64,000 nucleotides of DNA from Zygaena filipendulae (GCA_907165275.2 OU015660.1:9550501-9614500), one strand, 5' to 3'; counted from the first letter of the stretch, positions 42,029-55,671 are shown. Translations and numbers: made by a program. Notes: generated by a model not told the origin, from the letters alone.

Positions 42029-42303
42029 TATATATAAATCACGTGTCACGTTGTTTGTCCGCGATGAACTCCGAAACTACTGAACGGATTTTGACAAAAT
42101 TTTGTAACCATTTATAATATGGTCCAACTTAAAAGATAGGATAGTTTTTATCCCGGAATTCCCGCGGGAACTCCGGCACTAATGTGGGGAACAGCTAATC
42201 ACCGTAAAACTACTGTCAGGGGGTACAAAGAAATTTTTCCCCGCAATTTCCGCGGGAGCTCCGAAATTACCGCGGATGAAATCGCGCGGGACAGCTAGTA
42301 TAT
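42029..42303 (+). repeat. CCCGCGGG-type repeats, two partial copies
   Basis: Body from AATATATATAAATCACGTGT; TTCCCGCGGGAACTCCGGCA at 42160-42180; second end GAAATCGCGCGGGACAGCTA, then GTA. Confidence 0.7.
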
Positions 42304-42309
42304 TATATT

Positions 42310-44760
42310 GTGCATGTTGGGACCATAATTTATAACGTAAGTACTGTTGACTACACTCTGTAAGTAAGTAATGTAAGATGAAAAATATGTACGTTGTTCT
42401 ATGCAACGTTCATTTTGTTAGTTATTTTTCTCAAGATTTAAATTAAATGCCTGTTATAAAGTGTTATACTATCTCTATACTCTATAGCCTCTGAAGTAAA
42501 GATTACGTGAGAATTGGGTTATGTTTTCCATGTCTTTGTTATTTAATTTAGAGCCTAGATCATAAATCAGGGTTATGAGATTTCATTGTTTTTAAGGAAG
42601 ATTCAGAGAGTAAGTAGGTAACAGACTGCGGTCAGTTATTAACGGTTGTGCGGCCTAGTTAATTGTTCTAAAGATTTTTTTTTTACTGCGTAGATCGACG
42701 ACGTATCTACGAATTTGTATAACAAAATATTTTAAAGTTTTTAAAATAATTCAGTCTTACCGGTTTTATAAACTGAACAAATACCTAGGTATATAAGCAT
42801 TAGTTAAAAGTTAAATTAGTTGCGCAAAATATAGTAACAAATATTAGCATTATTCAATCAACAACCACAATCTAAATTTGCTTATCAATTTGTTTTACAT
42901 TTCATAATAAATCTTTTTTTTTAATTACCTATTGTGTTTAATTATCGCTTCACCGATCACTAGCTGCGTCCTTAGGGTTCAAAATGGTTAATTTTAAAAT
43001 TAAATTGAGAACTCTTCGATGAGTTGGATCGTCAAGAATAGTTTTAATACGAGTTTCAATCGATATTTTATCACACCACGGTTTGATTCTATTATTAGGT
43101 ACCTACCTATTACCTATACTTATATATATATTTTTTTATGTTTTGCATAGATTTTGGTACTGGCAAGAAAAAAGATCTGAAGAAAATTTATTAATTAATA
43201 AAATAGCAAACAAAAAATAGCAAAAGTTTAATAAAATATCTAATGAAAATCGTACCTATAGCGCTGACGAACCTACTTGAGAATAAGAAGAAGAGTAGGT
43301 AAGTATAGGCAAGCACAAGGCTTAAGCTACTAAATGACCGAGAAAACCAAGTTAAAATTTTCAGTGTGTGGACAGATGGACAGAAAAACCTTATCATGTA
43401 AATATGTTTACCTACACTCTGATTAAATGTAATTTAATTTAAAATAAAAACACTAATGGAGGGACTTTTTGCTTGTAATTGCGCAGTTTGTTATTTTTAA
43501 AAGTAGGTAGGTACCTACCTACCTAAATGAATCGTGATCGCTTTACTTTTTTCACACAAATTATAATGTAAAATATTAAATAAAGACCTCAACGTTTTTA
43601 TCTAATACTTTTGTTTATACAATTTCAGACCCAGTTCAATCAGTCTCATTAAACTTTAGAATATCAGTGTTTGTAGGTACAACTGTTATAGGGTCAAAAT
43701 ATACATACATATAAGTAAGCAAGCATTGAAAATTAACGTTAAACTAATCATACCAAATATGATAACAAATTACTGGTATTTTTTTTTATGAATCTCAGTG
43801 TTAGTAGGTACCTACTCAAATAAAATAAATATATGATTTATATTAAAATAAAATAGATATTAAATGTTTAAAAAAATATTTAAAAATCTAAATACGTTTC
43901 TTCGTTTTTTTTTATTTTTTCAAAATTTATGTAGCGAGTTAGCTACCTCGCAGGTTTTTAAGGTGCCTTGTGAAGCTTCAACCTTGTCCGAAAAAAAGAG
44001 TCAATAAGTTTTCCCAAATATTTTTATCGATAGTAGGTATCTTAAAATCATATTTGGTATTAGCTAATCCACTTAGTTTGCCTTGACATGTCTCGAAAAT
44101 AAGATAAAAGATAACGTCGAAGTATGAATGATCATCGCAAGACAAAATATTTTATATAATATCTATACAAAATGTAATTTTACACGAGAACCAAAAAAAC
44201 TAGTGAGAAAATCAAAGAGAAAACGACCCCCCCCCCCCCACTGCTAGGTTGGGTTAGGTTTAACCCTGTCACCACCACGTTTTTGTAGCCTTAGCCCTTA
44301 ATAAACAATTTACCTAAATGTTAACATAATAAATAAAAAATGGTGTAATTGTATTATATCGTATATATATTGTATTATCTAATTTAAAACTGACTGAAAA
44401 TTGATATTTTGCATGTCACCCAAAGACAAAACATTAGGACAATTTTACTTTTATAATGTACCACCATAACAAACTATGTTTTATGCAAATAAATGATTAT
44501 TATTATTATTATTATTATTATATCACTTTTTATCAACTCGGCGGTTCCCGCGTGGCATATCGGGGTTTTCTAAATAGCCCTTGGAGCAATATCAATATGG
44601 GCACCACTGATTTAAGGCTTCAAAAACATGGCCAATACCTCCAGACCACACGCTTTACGCATGATTTTTCCCAGTGTTAGGAATGCTCAATATCTATCAT
44701 TTAATCTAATAAATATATTAGCACGTGTTTCGTGGATCGTGATATCACGGGGATGGCGGT
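42310..44760. other. Intronic AT-rich stretch without gene
   Basis: No coding signal. It has a poly-C run at about 44227-44240, an ATT microsatellite at about 44491-44521 and a GC-richer 44536-44680 of unknown nature (open frame 44456-44680 not convincing). Confidence 0.45.
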
Positions 44761-44799
44761 GAGGACTTTCACTGCTTATTAGCTAAAATGTTATAAGAA

Positions 44800-45491
44800 G
44801 TAAATTTGGCTACTTTGGAGTACCTGCGGGAGTTCCGAAACGCACGCGGGTGAAACCGCAAGCACAGCTATTTTATGTATAAAAACGGAGCACTTAAAAG
44901 AAAGATTAAACAAAACTGCTATAGGAACGGCTACTTTCAATTGATTTTAATAAAACTTTGAATTGTGTTGAAAAATTGACCTTTTTTACAATGTAAACTT
45001 TGATTTTATCTTCTATACTTATGATAAAACTATAGAGAGGTCGATTCTGTACATTGAATATATAATCAAAATTGATATTGGAGGATGAATGATGATCGAT
45101 ACTGATGCCAAAAATGCAATCAGTAAAATTTTTGTCTGTCTGTCTTTATGTGCACGCATGGGTCAAAAACTACTAAAGGGATTTTAACCAAACTTGGCAC
45201 GATTGTAGTCCATACTCCTGGGCAGGCTGTAGGCTATATTAAATAACGCTAACACACATAGGAGCTGAGCAGTGACGATAAATTTGATGCAAGTCGGATG
45301 AAAATGCGCTTTCGAGCTCCTTATCCTCGCATACGTTTACTCAATCACGCAAAAACGGCTGAACGTATTTGGATGAAATTTGGCATGCACGTTGTCAGGG
45401 GTACAGAGAAGGATATAGGGTACTTTTTAACCCGGAATTCCCGCGGTAACTCCGGAATTACCGCGGGTGAAACCAAGGGGCACAGCTAGCA
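44800..45491 (+). repeat. CCCGCGGG-type repeats (copies near 44800-44875 and 45115-45491)
   Basis: First: GGAGTTCCGAAACGCACGCG, then GGTGAAACCGCAAGCACAGC. Second: TTGTCTGTCTGTCTTTATGT through CCCGGAATTCCCGCGGTAAC to GGGGCACAGCTAGCAC; it also has a CGAGCTCCTTATCC insert. Confidence 0.7.
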
Positions 45492-46407
45492 CATAAAAAT
45501 TGAAAGGCGTGTTAAGTAATTAGTAGGTAAGCTGACACAGTTGTCTGCACCATCAGTGATCAATCTATATATAACGCAAAGAGACCGAACAGTGAACGAA
45601 TTATAGCGGGTCAACAATCAACATGCCTATAACAGTTAACCACATTATACTGCTTTACTTTCACCAGTTAATTGTTTATTAAATTCCGCCTATGAAATGA
45701 GCTCAATTGAACATGCTTATTTTAAAAGAGAAACTTTTAATTCATAATATAATATAAAATATTATACAACAAGAACTTACTATACAATTGTGTTGAATTT
45801 TAAAAATTCCGTCGCCAAATTGCGGTCCTTTTTTTAACAACGCGTTCGCTTTTAGTAATTAAAAGCATTTACAGTTAACATTATCAAATATTATGCTGTT
45901 TTACAATCAGGTACTTACATTCTAAAAAATAAAAGGTTATTATTAAATTTGAATCACTTCATTCATATTTGTCTTAACACGGATTTGTGATTTTACTGCA
46001 CTATACAAATTAGTATCACTTTCACTTATAACGATTAGAGATTCCATTTATAATCATACAAACAATGTATAAAATAATAATATGAAGCGTAAAATGTAAG
46101 ATAAATTCAATCTATTTTCTGAATGGTGAATGGGCCAAATATCAACATGGAATTTTGGAATAATTTTCGTATAATAACTATGTAGATTATTTGGTAAAAA
46201 GGATTGCTTATTTTAAACAGTCCAGCGCCTCAAACGCAGGTGGATCGAGCACTGAGGAGTTGATATAGAAGATGCTAATCAATTGTTTTATATCATGGCA
46301 TGGTTATCATAAAGATAAAACTACGAGTATGTGACTCTGCCACAAATTTTAGATAAAGTGTTGGTATATATTTAGAGTAACTCCACACAGACAATAAGAA
46401 TTGTATT

Positions 46408-48140
46408 TTACCAGCTGTTCCCCGCGGTTTTACCCGCGGTAATTTCGGAGTTCCTGCGGGAATTCCGGGATGAAAAGTACCTACCCTATGCCTTTCCCTG
46501 TACCCTGACAACGTGTAGCTATGCAAAATTTCATGATGATCCGTTGAGCCGTTGAGGCATGAAGCCGTATAACAAACAAACTCACTTTCACATTTATATT
46601 ATTTATTAGGGATTCAAGACTAGTTAAGCCCCGCTATTTCAACCGCGTGAGTTTCGTAATGCCCGCTGGAACTTCAAAGTACCCTAATTTATATTTTTTA
46701 TAACATTAGGTAATTGGCAATGAAAGTCCCGTCAAAATACCAACTGCAACCGTCGGAGATTCACCCGCGTGGGTTTCGTTATTCCCGCAGGAACTCCAAA
46801 CTTCTTTCATAAAAATAAGACAATAAAGGAGTTCCCGCGGCAATTCGGAAACAAAAAGGACCCTGTCCTCCTCTGTAGGTGCCCCTGACAACGTGTATAG
46901 TAACTACTTACCTACCTATAGGGACATATATGCAAAAGGAGATTGCGCCGTAATACCAACATATGGACGCAGATAAGCAATAACATGTTAAACCACAAAA
47001 GTAACCTATTCAGAATGATTTATTGAGAGTTAGGGAACGTTTTAATTATGTGTTTACCTTATTACATTGTTAAAGTATGTAACTAAATATTGAACATAAA
47101 AAATGTTGACAGAAAATGGCGCTATAATTTTAAAACACAATTTACTCAAAATTTCTCCAGTGTGGGTTATATGAGCTCCGTCCCGAACCTTTATGGATTG
47201 ATTTCTTTTAACGTTATGATAATTATAATAGCTGTTTCCCGCAATTTCTCCTGCGGTAATTTCGGATTTCCTGTGGGAATCCTGGATTATAATATATCCT
47301 TTGTTACTTAGGAATAATGTAGCATTCTAATGGTGAAATAATCTTTGAAATCGGCCCAGTAGGTAGTTTTTGAGTTAGATTGTAACAAACAAGCAAACAA
47401 ACAAAAACCCAAAGTTTTCCTCTTTATAATATTATCTAGTATAGATTAGTAGATATACCTACTATAAAAAGAAATTGTTTTTATCTGTACCTATTAGTTT
47501 TGTTGTATGGGCTAATCTTTGGAACTACTAAACCGAATCTAAAAATTATTTCACTGATAGGAAGGTACATTGTCTCAAAATACTATTTATATCAGATAAG
47601 AGTAGGTTATTGTCGAGAGAGTCCTGAAATTCAGTGAAACCGCAAGCTATAGTCAGTAAACAGACAGTCGTAACCATATTAGGAACACCTACCTATGTTT
47701 TATTCATCAGTAACTAATGAGTAATTAACACAACGACTTGTGAATGAAGAGATCTCTCTAAATAATATTATCATCAACAGTTTCCTTCTATCTAAAATCT
47801 AATACAGTAATTATACGTAATTAATATGGCTAGCTCTGCCCCGCGGTTTCACGCGCGTGAGTTTAGAATTTCCCACAGGACCTCCAAAGTAGCCTAATTT
47901 ACTCCTTATAAGATCAGCTAATTAGCAGTGAATGAAAGTCCCGCCAAAATCGGTCCAACCGTTATGGAGATTCACCCGCGTGTGTTTCGGAATTCTCGCA
48001 GGAACTCCAAAGTTTATACTTCTTCTCCTCACAATAACCAACAAAAAAAGAATTACGCGAAATTGGTCCAGCCGTCCACGCGTGATGTCGTGACCAAGGG
48101 AAAATTGTATGGATTTTTATTTATATACTAGCACAAACTT
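46408..48140 (-). repeat. Cluster of CCCGCGGG-type repeats, mostly inverted orientation
   Basis: Copies start at AGCTGTTCCCCGCGGTTTTA (46413), around 46626 and 46790 (diverged), at AGCTGTTTCCCGCAATTTCT (47231) and at TAGCTCTGCCCCGCGGTTTC (47830). Diverged members carry GGAACTCCAAAG and CACCCGCGTGGGTTTCG. No gene between them. Confidence 0.65.
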
Positions 48141-48594
48141 TTGCTTTTTATAATATTTGTATAGATAACTATAACAACGTACCAATATAGGTACCTACCT
48201 AAAATATATAGAATGTGCTGTGGTGTGATGCTGAAAAGGGAAGCGCAACAAACGAAGCCGCATTTATAATATTAAGATCCAAACTATAAAGGAAGAGTGG
48301 TATTATTTGATGGCAACACTACACGTCTCAACCACACCTACGTGCTAAATAATTGTTTACTCAGATAAAGCCAGCTGTTACCGCGGCTCAATTCGTCACA
48401 CTCGGTGCTGAGATGGGATATGAATCTAGTTGCCATTAACGTAGATATAAATAGAAGTGGATAACGCAATCTATCTTAAATGAGTGCTCAAACAAACTTC
48501 GTTGCTCCAAAAGAAACTTTATACAGGTAATAATTATTTTTTAAAAGTTTAAAATTCGAAAAGAGTACAATCGTATTTTTTTTTTGTAATTTTT

Positions 48595-48782
48595 TGACAG
48601 CCAATAGTGACAAAAGTAATAATAATACAGACTTATATATATGTATAATATGTACATTTAAACTACATCCAGGGTCAACACAAATGCTCATTACATAAAT
48701 GTTTACCCGGTGCGACGTGGGAATCGAACCCGCGACGGTAAGAATAGTCAACCACTAGACTAACAGTGCTGTCTTGGCGTCC
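48595..48782 (-). repeat. tRNA-derived SINE
   Basis: On the minus strand, GTTAGTCTAGTGGTTGACTA is a Pol III A-box-like block and GCGGGTTCGATTCCCACG is a B box, about 30 nt apart. These are followed by an AT-rich body ending in ATATATATAAGTCTGTATTA and a T-tract. The tRNA part cannot fold into a proper acceptor stem, so it is a SINE head, not a working tRNA gene. Confidence 0.75.
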
Positions 48783-48797
48783 TGATGAAAACAACAA

Positions 48798-49394
48798 TCC
48801 TACTAATATTATAAATGTGAAAGTGTGGATGTTTGGATGTTTAGAAGTTTGGATGTTTGTTACTCAATCACGCAAAAACGGCTGAACGGATTTGGATGAA
48901 ATTTAGCATGCACGTTGTCAGAGGTACAGGAAAGGACAAAGGGTACTTTTATCCCGGGATTCCCGCGGGAACTTCAAAATTACCGGGGCGCAGCTACTAC
49001 ATAATAATTATTCTACTAGCTGTGCCCCGCGGTTTCACCCGCGGGAATTCCGGAATAAAAAGTACCCTATGTCCTTCTCTGTACCCCTGACAACGTGCAT
49101 TCCAAATTTCATCCAAATCCGTTCAGCCGTTTTTGCGTGACTGAGTAACAAACATCCAAACATCCACACTTTCACATTTATAATAATAGTAGGACTAGCT
49201 GTGCCCCATGGTTTCACCCGCAATAATTTCGAAGTTCCCGTGGGAATCCCAGGATGAAAAGTACCCTATGTTCTTCTCTGTACCCCTGACAACGTGCATG
49301 CCAAATTTCATCCAAATCCTTTCAGCCATTTTTGCGTGATTGAGTAACAAACGTCCAAACATCCACACTTTCACATGTATAATATTAGTAGGAC
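48798..49394. repeat. Three well-preserved CCCGCGGG-type repeats, one forward and two inverted
   Basis: 48798-48996 runs forward (ACTAATATTATAAATGTGAA to GGGGCGCAGCTACTA). 49016-49193 and 49196-49394 run in reverse (ACTAGCTGTGCCCCGCGGTT to AATAATAGTAGGA). All share TTGTTACTCAATCACGCAAA and GCATGCACGTTGTCAG or their inverses. The first two form a long inverted repeat with a spacer of about 20 bp. Confidence 0.85.
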
Positions 49395-49659
49395 TTTTTA
49401 ACGAGTTAAGTCTACGTTAACCTATATCTGCGGGTACTAGGTACTTATATTATATGTATATGTATTTAATTTCAGGTTTGAGTTAACATTAGGAGGTGTT
49501 ACACCCAGCCGCACACATGCACGCAATATCAAAGTACCTACCTACCTACATTAAATTGATTTCGCCGTATTTCCATTCGTCTGTTGTTTTTTCGTTACTG
49601 ACTGTACCTACCTATCATATTGTAATTTCACACAGGTTAACTTCTAATAATAGTCATGT

Positions 49660-49945
49660 TGCCGGGGCAAGAAAATCTAAATTATATTTACTTAAAAAAA
49701 TTAATGACAGGTATATTTTGCTTTTTCAAAAAAAATTAATGAGGAAATACTTAGATATAGTGCAATAAAGTTTAGGTTCGTGGTGTCATAACTACGTATA
49801 AAGTGTACCAATGCGTGACGTCACGCGAAGTTTCGACTCAATGTATCGCCATTGTTTTTTGATTACGTAAAAAAAGAAAAGCACGTGTCCAATATTTTTT
49901 ATTTATATACAATATGACAAACTAAAAAGCAAAATTTTAACAAAA
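49660..49945. mobile_element. TGACGTCA-bearing TIR element, copy 4 (diverged)
   Basis: GCGTGACGTCACGCGAAGTT, TCGACTCAATGTATCGCCAT and AGCACGTGTCCAATATTTTT identify it; the left end is degraded. Confidence 0.7.
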
Positions 49946-49949
49946 AAAA

Positions 49950-52600
49950 AAATTTAACTGACTTTAGCAATTCTGTTATCTGTCTCCAAAAATCACAATC
50001 AGATCTATGTGAAATTTAAATGGAATCATTTCGAATTAAACCCCTTTTGAACAAAAGAATAATTTTGCAAATCCGTCTATATATGACAAAGTTATGCCCG
50101 AACAAACATTAAAAAATACAAACATCGGGATTGAAGAAGAAAGAAGAAGTAATATCGCTGGGCTATAGATATCGCTAAAAAACAATGGTTAAATCGTCTC
50201 TGTTTCTGTCTTTTACTATAAAAAGTCAAGTGGCTAGTAAAGCTGGCCATTGTTTTTACTGTTAAAAAAAAACTCTTCAGACGAAACCTAGCAGTTGAGT
50301 CGGAACGGTTTTTTTAATAGTAGAACACATTTTTATCTCGCAATGATAGTGTGAATGAGCTCTCCGACTAGCGAGTGTGACTTGCAATGGCACGGTTAAT
50401 GCTTTATAAATGATAATGTTCAGTGAAGGTAGAGTTGGCCCGGTAGTGTAAAGTGTCGACTCTACATTTTAACCGTTTCAATATTTTTTTTTGTAAAATA
50501 TAGACTTATAAACGGAACTAGCTACTTTGACACAAGATTTTAACAGTTTTTATTAAATTTATGATTTATTTTTATAATATTAAATGTTTCGTCTTTCTAT
50601 AAATAAATTTTAGAAACACATTTTATTTTATGAAATAAGAAAATTAGATACGAATAAAAAGGTTTAAAAATTTTAATTTAAAAAAGCTATAGGTACTATT
50701 TTTGTCATTGAATTTTGCTCAGAATTTCGGATTCATGGAGCAGATATTCGTAGAATAACTGCTAAAATCAAATGATAATTAAATTTTTATTTCTTAATTT
50801 TGTGTAGGCGTGATTCATGGTTTTTTCGACTTCCATGTGCAGACTGGGTTTTATACCGTATATAATTCGGTACGGCCATAACGAGAGAAACTCTAGATCG
50901 TATCTGATCGCAATAACAGTTTTACAACATAAACAATTTCTTAATTTCTTTTTTTTATTGGTGCACTCACGTACCTACCCGCGAAGAAAGTGAGATGAAT
51001 TCATACATATTTTTTTCGGTAATCTCGATACAGTAATAATTATATTCTATTAGATAACACACGCACAAAAGAAATTATGCACTATTACATATTTTTGAAG
51101 TGAAACTACTTAAAAATTTCTTACTTTCTTAGTTCGTTGGTTTGTTGACTGATGGCCCTGAAACGCTAAGAGTTTTCACCTCTCGTTTCTTTTTTTGAAC
51201 TTGGATGCTTCGTTAAAACCCCCAAGTAAATGTCTTGTATTTTCAAGTGTATTCCTTTTAATTGATCGCAAAAACTCTACGTATAAATACAACATCATAA
51301 TTTTTCCAAGATAAATGAAATAATTCCAACGTAATTGCAAAGGCAATGAGGCAGTGCCTGTATTAACTTTCAATTTCGAACCCACTATCATGCGTGTGCG
51401 GTTTATCTATTTATACAGTCCAAAGATAGCCAAAAAGGGGGTATCAAGCCAAGTCTTTAAACAGTTCACATTAAATTACGCTTATCAATTCCACTATTCA
51501 ACCAATTATTATTATTATCATCAAAATTATTTATGAAACTTACGCCGATATGTACAATTGTACATATATCAAGCCGTCGGGAATACGATATGAATGTATT
51601 TTAAATTAATGTTAACTTATGCGATTTTTATTAACATAAACTTTTTGAGTTTTTACTGCTATTTATGTTTTAAAATTTTTTTTCTTTTATTTTTCAGAAA
51701 AATTTAAAATCACAAATTTAGATATAAAATTATAATGAATTTAAATTGCGCTAATGTATAAGCCGAAAGAACTATTATACTATTAAACTTGTTTTCAACG
51801 ATAAATGTTTATAAAAACGTTAACTGTAGGTAATATTTTAAACATTAACGGCACCGTACACTGCATCCCCTTTTCGACTATCATTGTTTATGCTTGTGTG
51901 GGTATGTAAAGTGTGTACCTACATAAACTTGGGCAAGCAAATGAAAATCATGTGGTGACTTGCGAAAAAGGTTGTATAGCTATTTGCACTTTTGTATACG
52001 TGTAACTACTGAATTTTTTGTCCTCATCATAGTAACTATCTACTGGTCGGCTTTGTGCTATTTATGAATTCATGTATAGTACTTATACAATTTGCTTATA
52101 ACCGACAGATTTTTTTTTAAATACCGTCTATATCTCTACATACATATACTAATATTATAAAGAGAAGGTCTCATTTTTTGTATTTATATTTATTTGCTTG
52201 TATGGATAAACTCAAAAACTATTAAACCTATTTTGAAAATTATTTCGCTTATTATACATAAAGTTAAAGTGCTCCTGAGTGACGGGTCGGCTTGTGCTTT
52301 TTTATAGGAGTGTTGAGAAAAATAATACAAAAAACTCTGGACGGGAAAAAATTTCTGTTCGGCTAGCTGGTTAAAAATTCGTTGAATCCCAAGTTCATAG
52401 AACCTTCGAATGTTTACGAAAATAAATTCATATATATGTACTTTACCTATACTGAATTGTTTAGTTAAACACTGTCGTGCTGGTGGATTTGCCTACGAGT
52501 CTGAACTGTCACGACACAAGAAAAAACAAATTGTTATACTTCATAATAATTAATTGCACTCAACTTTTTAACCTAGGTATCTGAGGCAAACGAAATCTAT
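49950..52600. other. Intronic AT-rich stretch without gene
   Basis: Long runs of A/T and short open frames only (for example 51176-51391 and 51354-51536 on opposite strands). One diverged CCCGCGGG-type start at about 52140 (ACTAATATTATAAAGAGAAG). No other feature. Confidence 0.45.
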
Positions 52601-52613
52601 TGTGCACCTCTAA

Positions 52614-52816
52614 TGGGGATGTGGACTACTTTTGAAAATCAAAATTCTAATTAGTCCGTCAGTTAGAAAATAAAAAAACAATAGACACGTATTTTTTGCT
52701 TTTTTAAATAAATTAAAATATATAGAGATGAAGAGCATTAAAGTTTAGCGTGAGGGGGTCGTGACGTCACTAACCGCTAAAACCGCCATACAAACTGTCA
52801 AAATAGTGACGTCACG
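52614..52816. mobile_element. TGACGTCA-bearing TIR element, copy 5 (right end missing)
   Basis: Starts ATGGGGATGTGGACTAC and contains GGTCGTGACGTCACTAACCG and ATAGTGACGTCACGCGA; homology then stops at about 52816. Confidence 0.8.
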
Positions 52817-53361
52817 CGATTTCTTTTGCAAGTTTTTTTTGGTTTTCAACTTGCATGATATTTACATGATATTTGTGTGTTGTCGCTTTTTGGGCATAGC
52901 CTTATCTAACTTTAACAGCTTGCATATATCTGCAAAATATTTTTAAGCACCACCAACACAACCACCAAGTTGTTATTTTAGAACCTCGGTAACAGTTAAA
53001 TTTTAATACCAGTGAAGTACTTATACTTATAAGTGTAAAAGACAGATAGTGGATAATATCAATTATGTTGTTGTTAAATTAGTTAAGCTCTTTAGTTCCC
53101 TTGCCATCGTGAAGGTATTTTAATTTACAACGTCCATGAGACATGACAAGTCGTGACTTTGTGAGATTTTTAATCTGTCGTTTGAGATTTGACGTGTGAG
53201 GCGAGTACCGGTAGAGGCAATGAAAAAATATCTAAATTGTAATAATGTAAGTCACGAATCCGTTATCTTTTTAAAGGCTGTGTTAGTGTTGCGTTGGTCG
53301 TTAATGTGAGGTACATACAACTGGTACAGTCGCGGTCAAAATTTAGTAAATTTGGGGATAC

Positions 53362-53561
53362 TTACGGCCGTACTCAGAGTCGTTTTAATGATTAGGTACT
53401 TACTAAGTACTTAAAGATTTTAAAAAGATAACTGCCGCACTCAGAAACGATCATTATAGTAGGTAATGTTAATTGGCATTTAACTAATCGAGTTAAATTT
53501 AGTTAAATGCCAATTAACGTCGACGAACGATTTTTATAGTGAACTGCAAACTGAGTGCATA
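53362..53561. mobile_element. CACTCAGAGTCG MITE, copy 5
   Basis: Starts TTACGGCCGTACTCAGAGTC; centre GGCATTTAACTAATCGAGTT with AGTTAAATGCCAATTAACG; the right arm is reduced to CTGAGTGC. Confidence 0.7.
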
Positions 53562-53947
53562 ATGTGAACACGCCCTTAAAACCGCATTATTAATTTTTAT
53601 TAAGCTATTTTATCTGAATTCGTTTGAATATCGTTATCCATTAATATTATATTTTTTTTTGTACAAACTAATTTAATTACCTAACTTTCGTGATAAACCC
53701 AGTCATGTTTATTCCATAATATAATATTAGGCAGAGTAATATTATTTTTATCACACATAAAAATTTAAAAACCTACATTCATTTATTCTGTCAGAAATTC
53801 AGTTCTAAAACAGGTAAAAAAAGTTTTACGATGACGTTCAACATACTACCTAGCTCTCTATTTTTTTATCTTTGAAATTTTAACCATGAAAATGACCTCA
53901 GTGCAGTTGACATTGGCTCTTCATGGTAATCCATGGTATTATAAATG

Positions 53948-54134
53948 CCTGTGAGTTTCTTTGTTTATTTGTTTATTACGCTTTCACGGTTTAACTATTT
54001 ACTCAGCCGATCATCATGAAATTTTTCATACACGTTGTCATGGGGACAGAAAAGGACATAGGATACTTTTAATTCCGGGATGCCCGCGGGAACTCCGAAA
54101 TTAACGCGGATAGTTCCGCGGGGAACAACTAGAA
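53948..54134 (+). repeat. CCCGCGGG-type repeat
   Basis: GTTTATTACGCTTTCACGGT, CACGTTGTCATGGGGACAGA, GATGCCCGCGGGAACTCCGA, ending CCGCGGGGAACAACTAG. Confidence 0.8.
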
Positions 54135-54835
54135 ATACATATTATCTACAGCACTTTTTACTAGCCTGTGTTTGAATCTTGGACAAAACCTGCCCGTACA
54201 TTTTCACGGTTTGCAACCCAGTTCAGAAATCCGGTCATCGATCATCAAATACACAAAACATATCACTATCTTCTTCTTGATCTATTGTGGAAGAGTTCAC
54301 AGTGCCCACTTTTTAGTCTTTAAGGGGCTTGTCGAAAAATAATTTTAAATGGCGGAAAGACAGGCTGTCAGCTCATGACTGCAACGTAGGTACGAGAGAA
54401 AGCGATGGCTGATTTTGCGCTCAACGATATAAAACAACATTGTAAGTATTTATACGTAACAACGATAACAAATATCGTTCTTAATTTTACTCTTTAACTT
54501 CTAGCTTTGTCAATATTTAGTAATTATTCATCGCTTTTTGTAATAACTCATAATCGCCAATTTTTGTTCCGTAAGCATTTTGCGATAAGATTTTTATTAC
54601 ATAGTATTTAGATTTGTATTTTATAATTTAGATAGTTTATTTTTTTTATTGAGAAAATTGATCGTAATCGTTTTTAGAGTTTAATCAGAATGTCCTTTAT
54701 ACGCTCAATTATCATATCAAATCCATTAATCGAAATCTTAATTTCAATATATTTAAAAATTTCTAAGGCTTTAAAGAAGCAATATTTTTTTCTACATAGT
54801 CACTTAATAGGTACACAGTGCCGTCGTGTACTTAC

Positions 54836-55004
54836 AGTTTGAGATGGTATTCGAGGTGGTGTCCGAGATGGCAAAACAATCGTTAAATTTCGGCTTTATA
54901 AAAAATATCGAGAACAAAACAAAAACTACCGACAGCATCAATGTTTTTATGGGGAATGACGATTTGTTTTTGTTATTATTCCGTTCGACCGGCGAGTCCG
55001 TCAT
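54836..55004 (-). CDS. Candidate first coding exon of the filamin-like gene (signal-anchor-like N-terminus)
   Basis: The ATG at 55004 is preceded in frame by a TAA 21 nt upstream, so it is a real start if this is coding. It encodes MTDSPVERNNNKNKSSFPIK, then a hydrophobic run TLMLSVVFVLFSIFFI, then KPKFNDCFAISDTTSNTISN. The exon ends at a perfect donor (ACT|GTAAGT) with one base left over. That T joins GG of exon 36060-35878 to give a Trp codon and an uninterrupted frame into the CH exon. Full model: 169+183+218+3922+980 nt, i.e. 1823 codons plus stop. The plus-strand open frame over the same bases (54826-55029) is the shadow. What remains uncertain is whether other small exons intervene and where this exon begins. 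Confidence 0.55.
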
Positions 55005-55671
55005 TCGTACTATTAGTGACGGACATTAAACGTGGAATGTAGCTGCTTTTATTCTCGCCGAGTGTACCTAAAGCGATTTTATAGGAAACGACTGACAAAA
55101 TTTCAGGCATAATAACAGTCATCATTTTATTCAAATAATTATTATGGGTACATATTATAGAAACTTATAGGTATTAAAAATTTTACTAGAAGTGAGTCTG
55201 TGCGTTGAATATAATATATTGTGTTACGATGTGCACTCAGCATCCGCTTCTACTTCTTCTACAGCCGGTCTATCACCTTATGGTTTCCTTGAAAAGATTG
55301 CTTCTAGCAATAAGGCCGCCATTTGCTCTGTATTTTCTTTTTATCTGTCTTAGTTTTATCTAGTATCTCCTTTGGCAATAAAGTATATTTCAATTTGAAT
55401 CATAATAATATCACTAGGAGAGTTTGTTTGTTTATCAGTCTGTATCAATAATTTCAGGCGCATAACTTTCTCAAGAACTACCTACTCGGTTTATTTAAAA
55501 GCAAAGTTTTTTCCAAAAAAAAAATCTGTACCTAGGGGTATAAAAAATAGCCTACGAGGTCGTTTGGTAGGTACCAGACCTACCAAATATACCTATAGGT
55601 ATAAAAAAATTCATAAAAATCGGTCAAGGCGTTCGGAGGAGTTCGATAACAAACACTGTAACTGGAGTTTT

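Noticed and set aside
44227..44240. Poly-C run as a possible structured (i-motif or G-quadruplex) site
   Set aside because: A single homopolymer tract; likely a simple repeat with uncertain length in assembly.
45298..45489. 63-codon open frame with a plausible protein look
   Set aside because: Lies wholly in a CCCGCGGG-type repeat; similar frames appear in other copies (48857-49090, 49035-49223).
48713..48780. Functional tRNA gene
   Set aside because: Has A- and B-box-like blocks, but I could not form an acceptor stem, and an SINE-like body follows; annotated as SINE head.
54826..55029. Plus-strand 67-codon frame
   Set aside because: Starts at a non-ATG codon and overlaps the minus-strand exon, which has an ATG, an upstream in-frame stop and a perfect GTAAGT donor.
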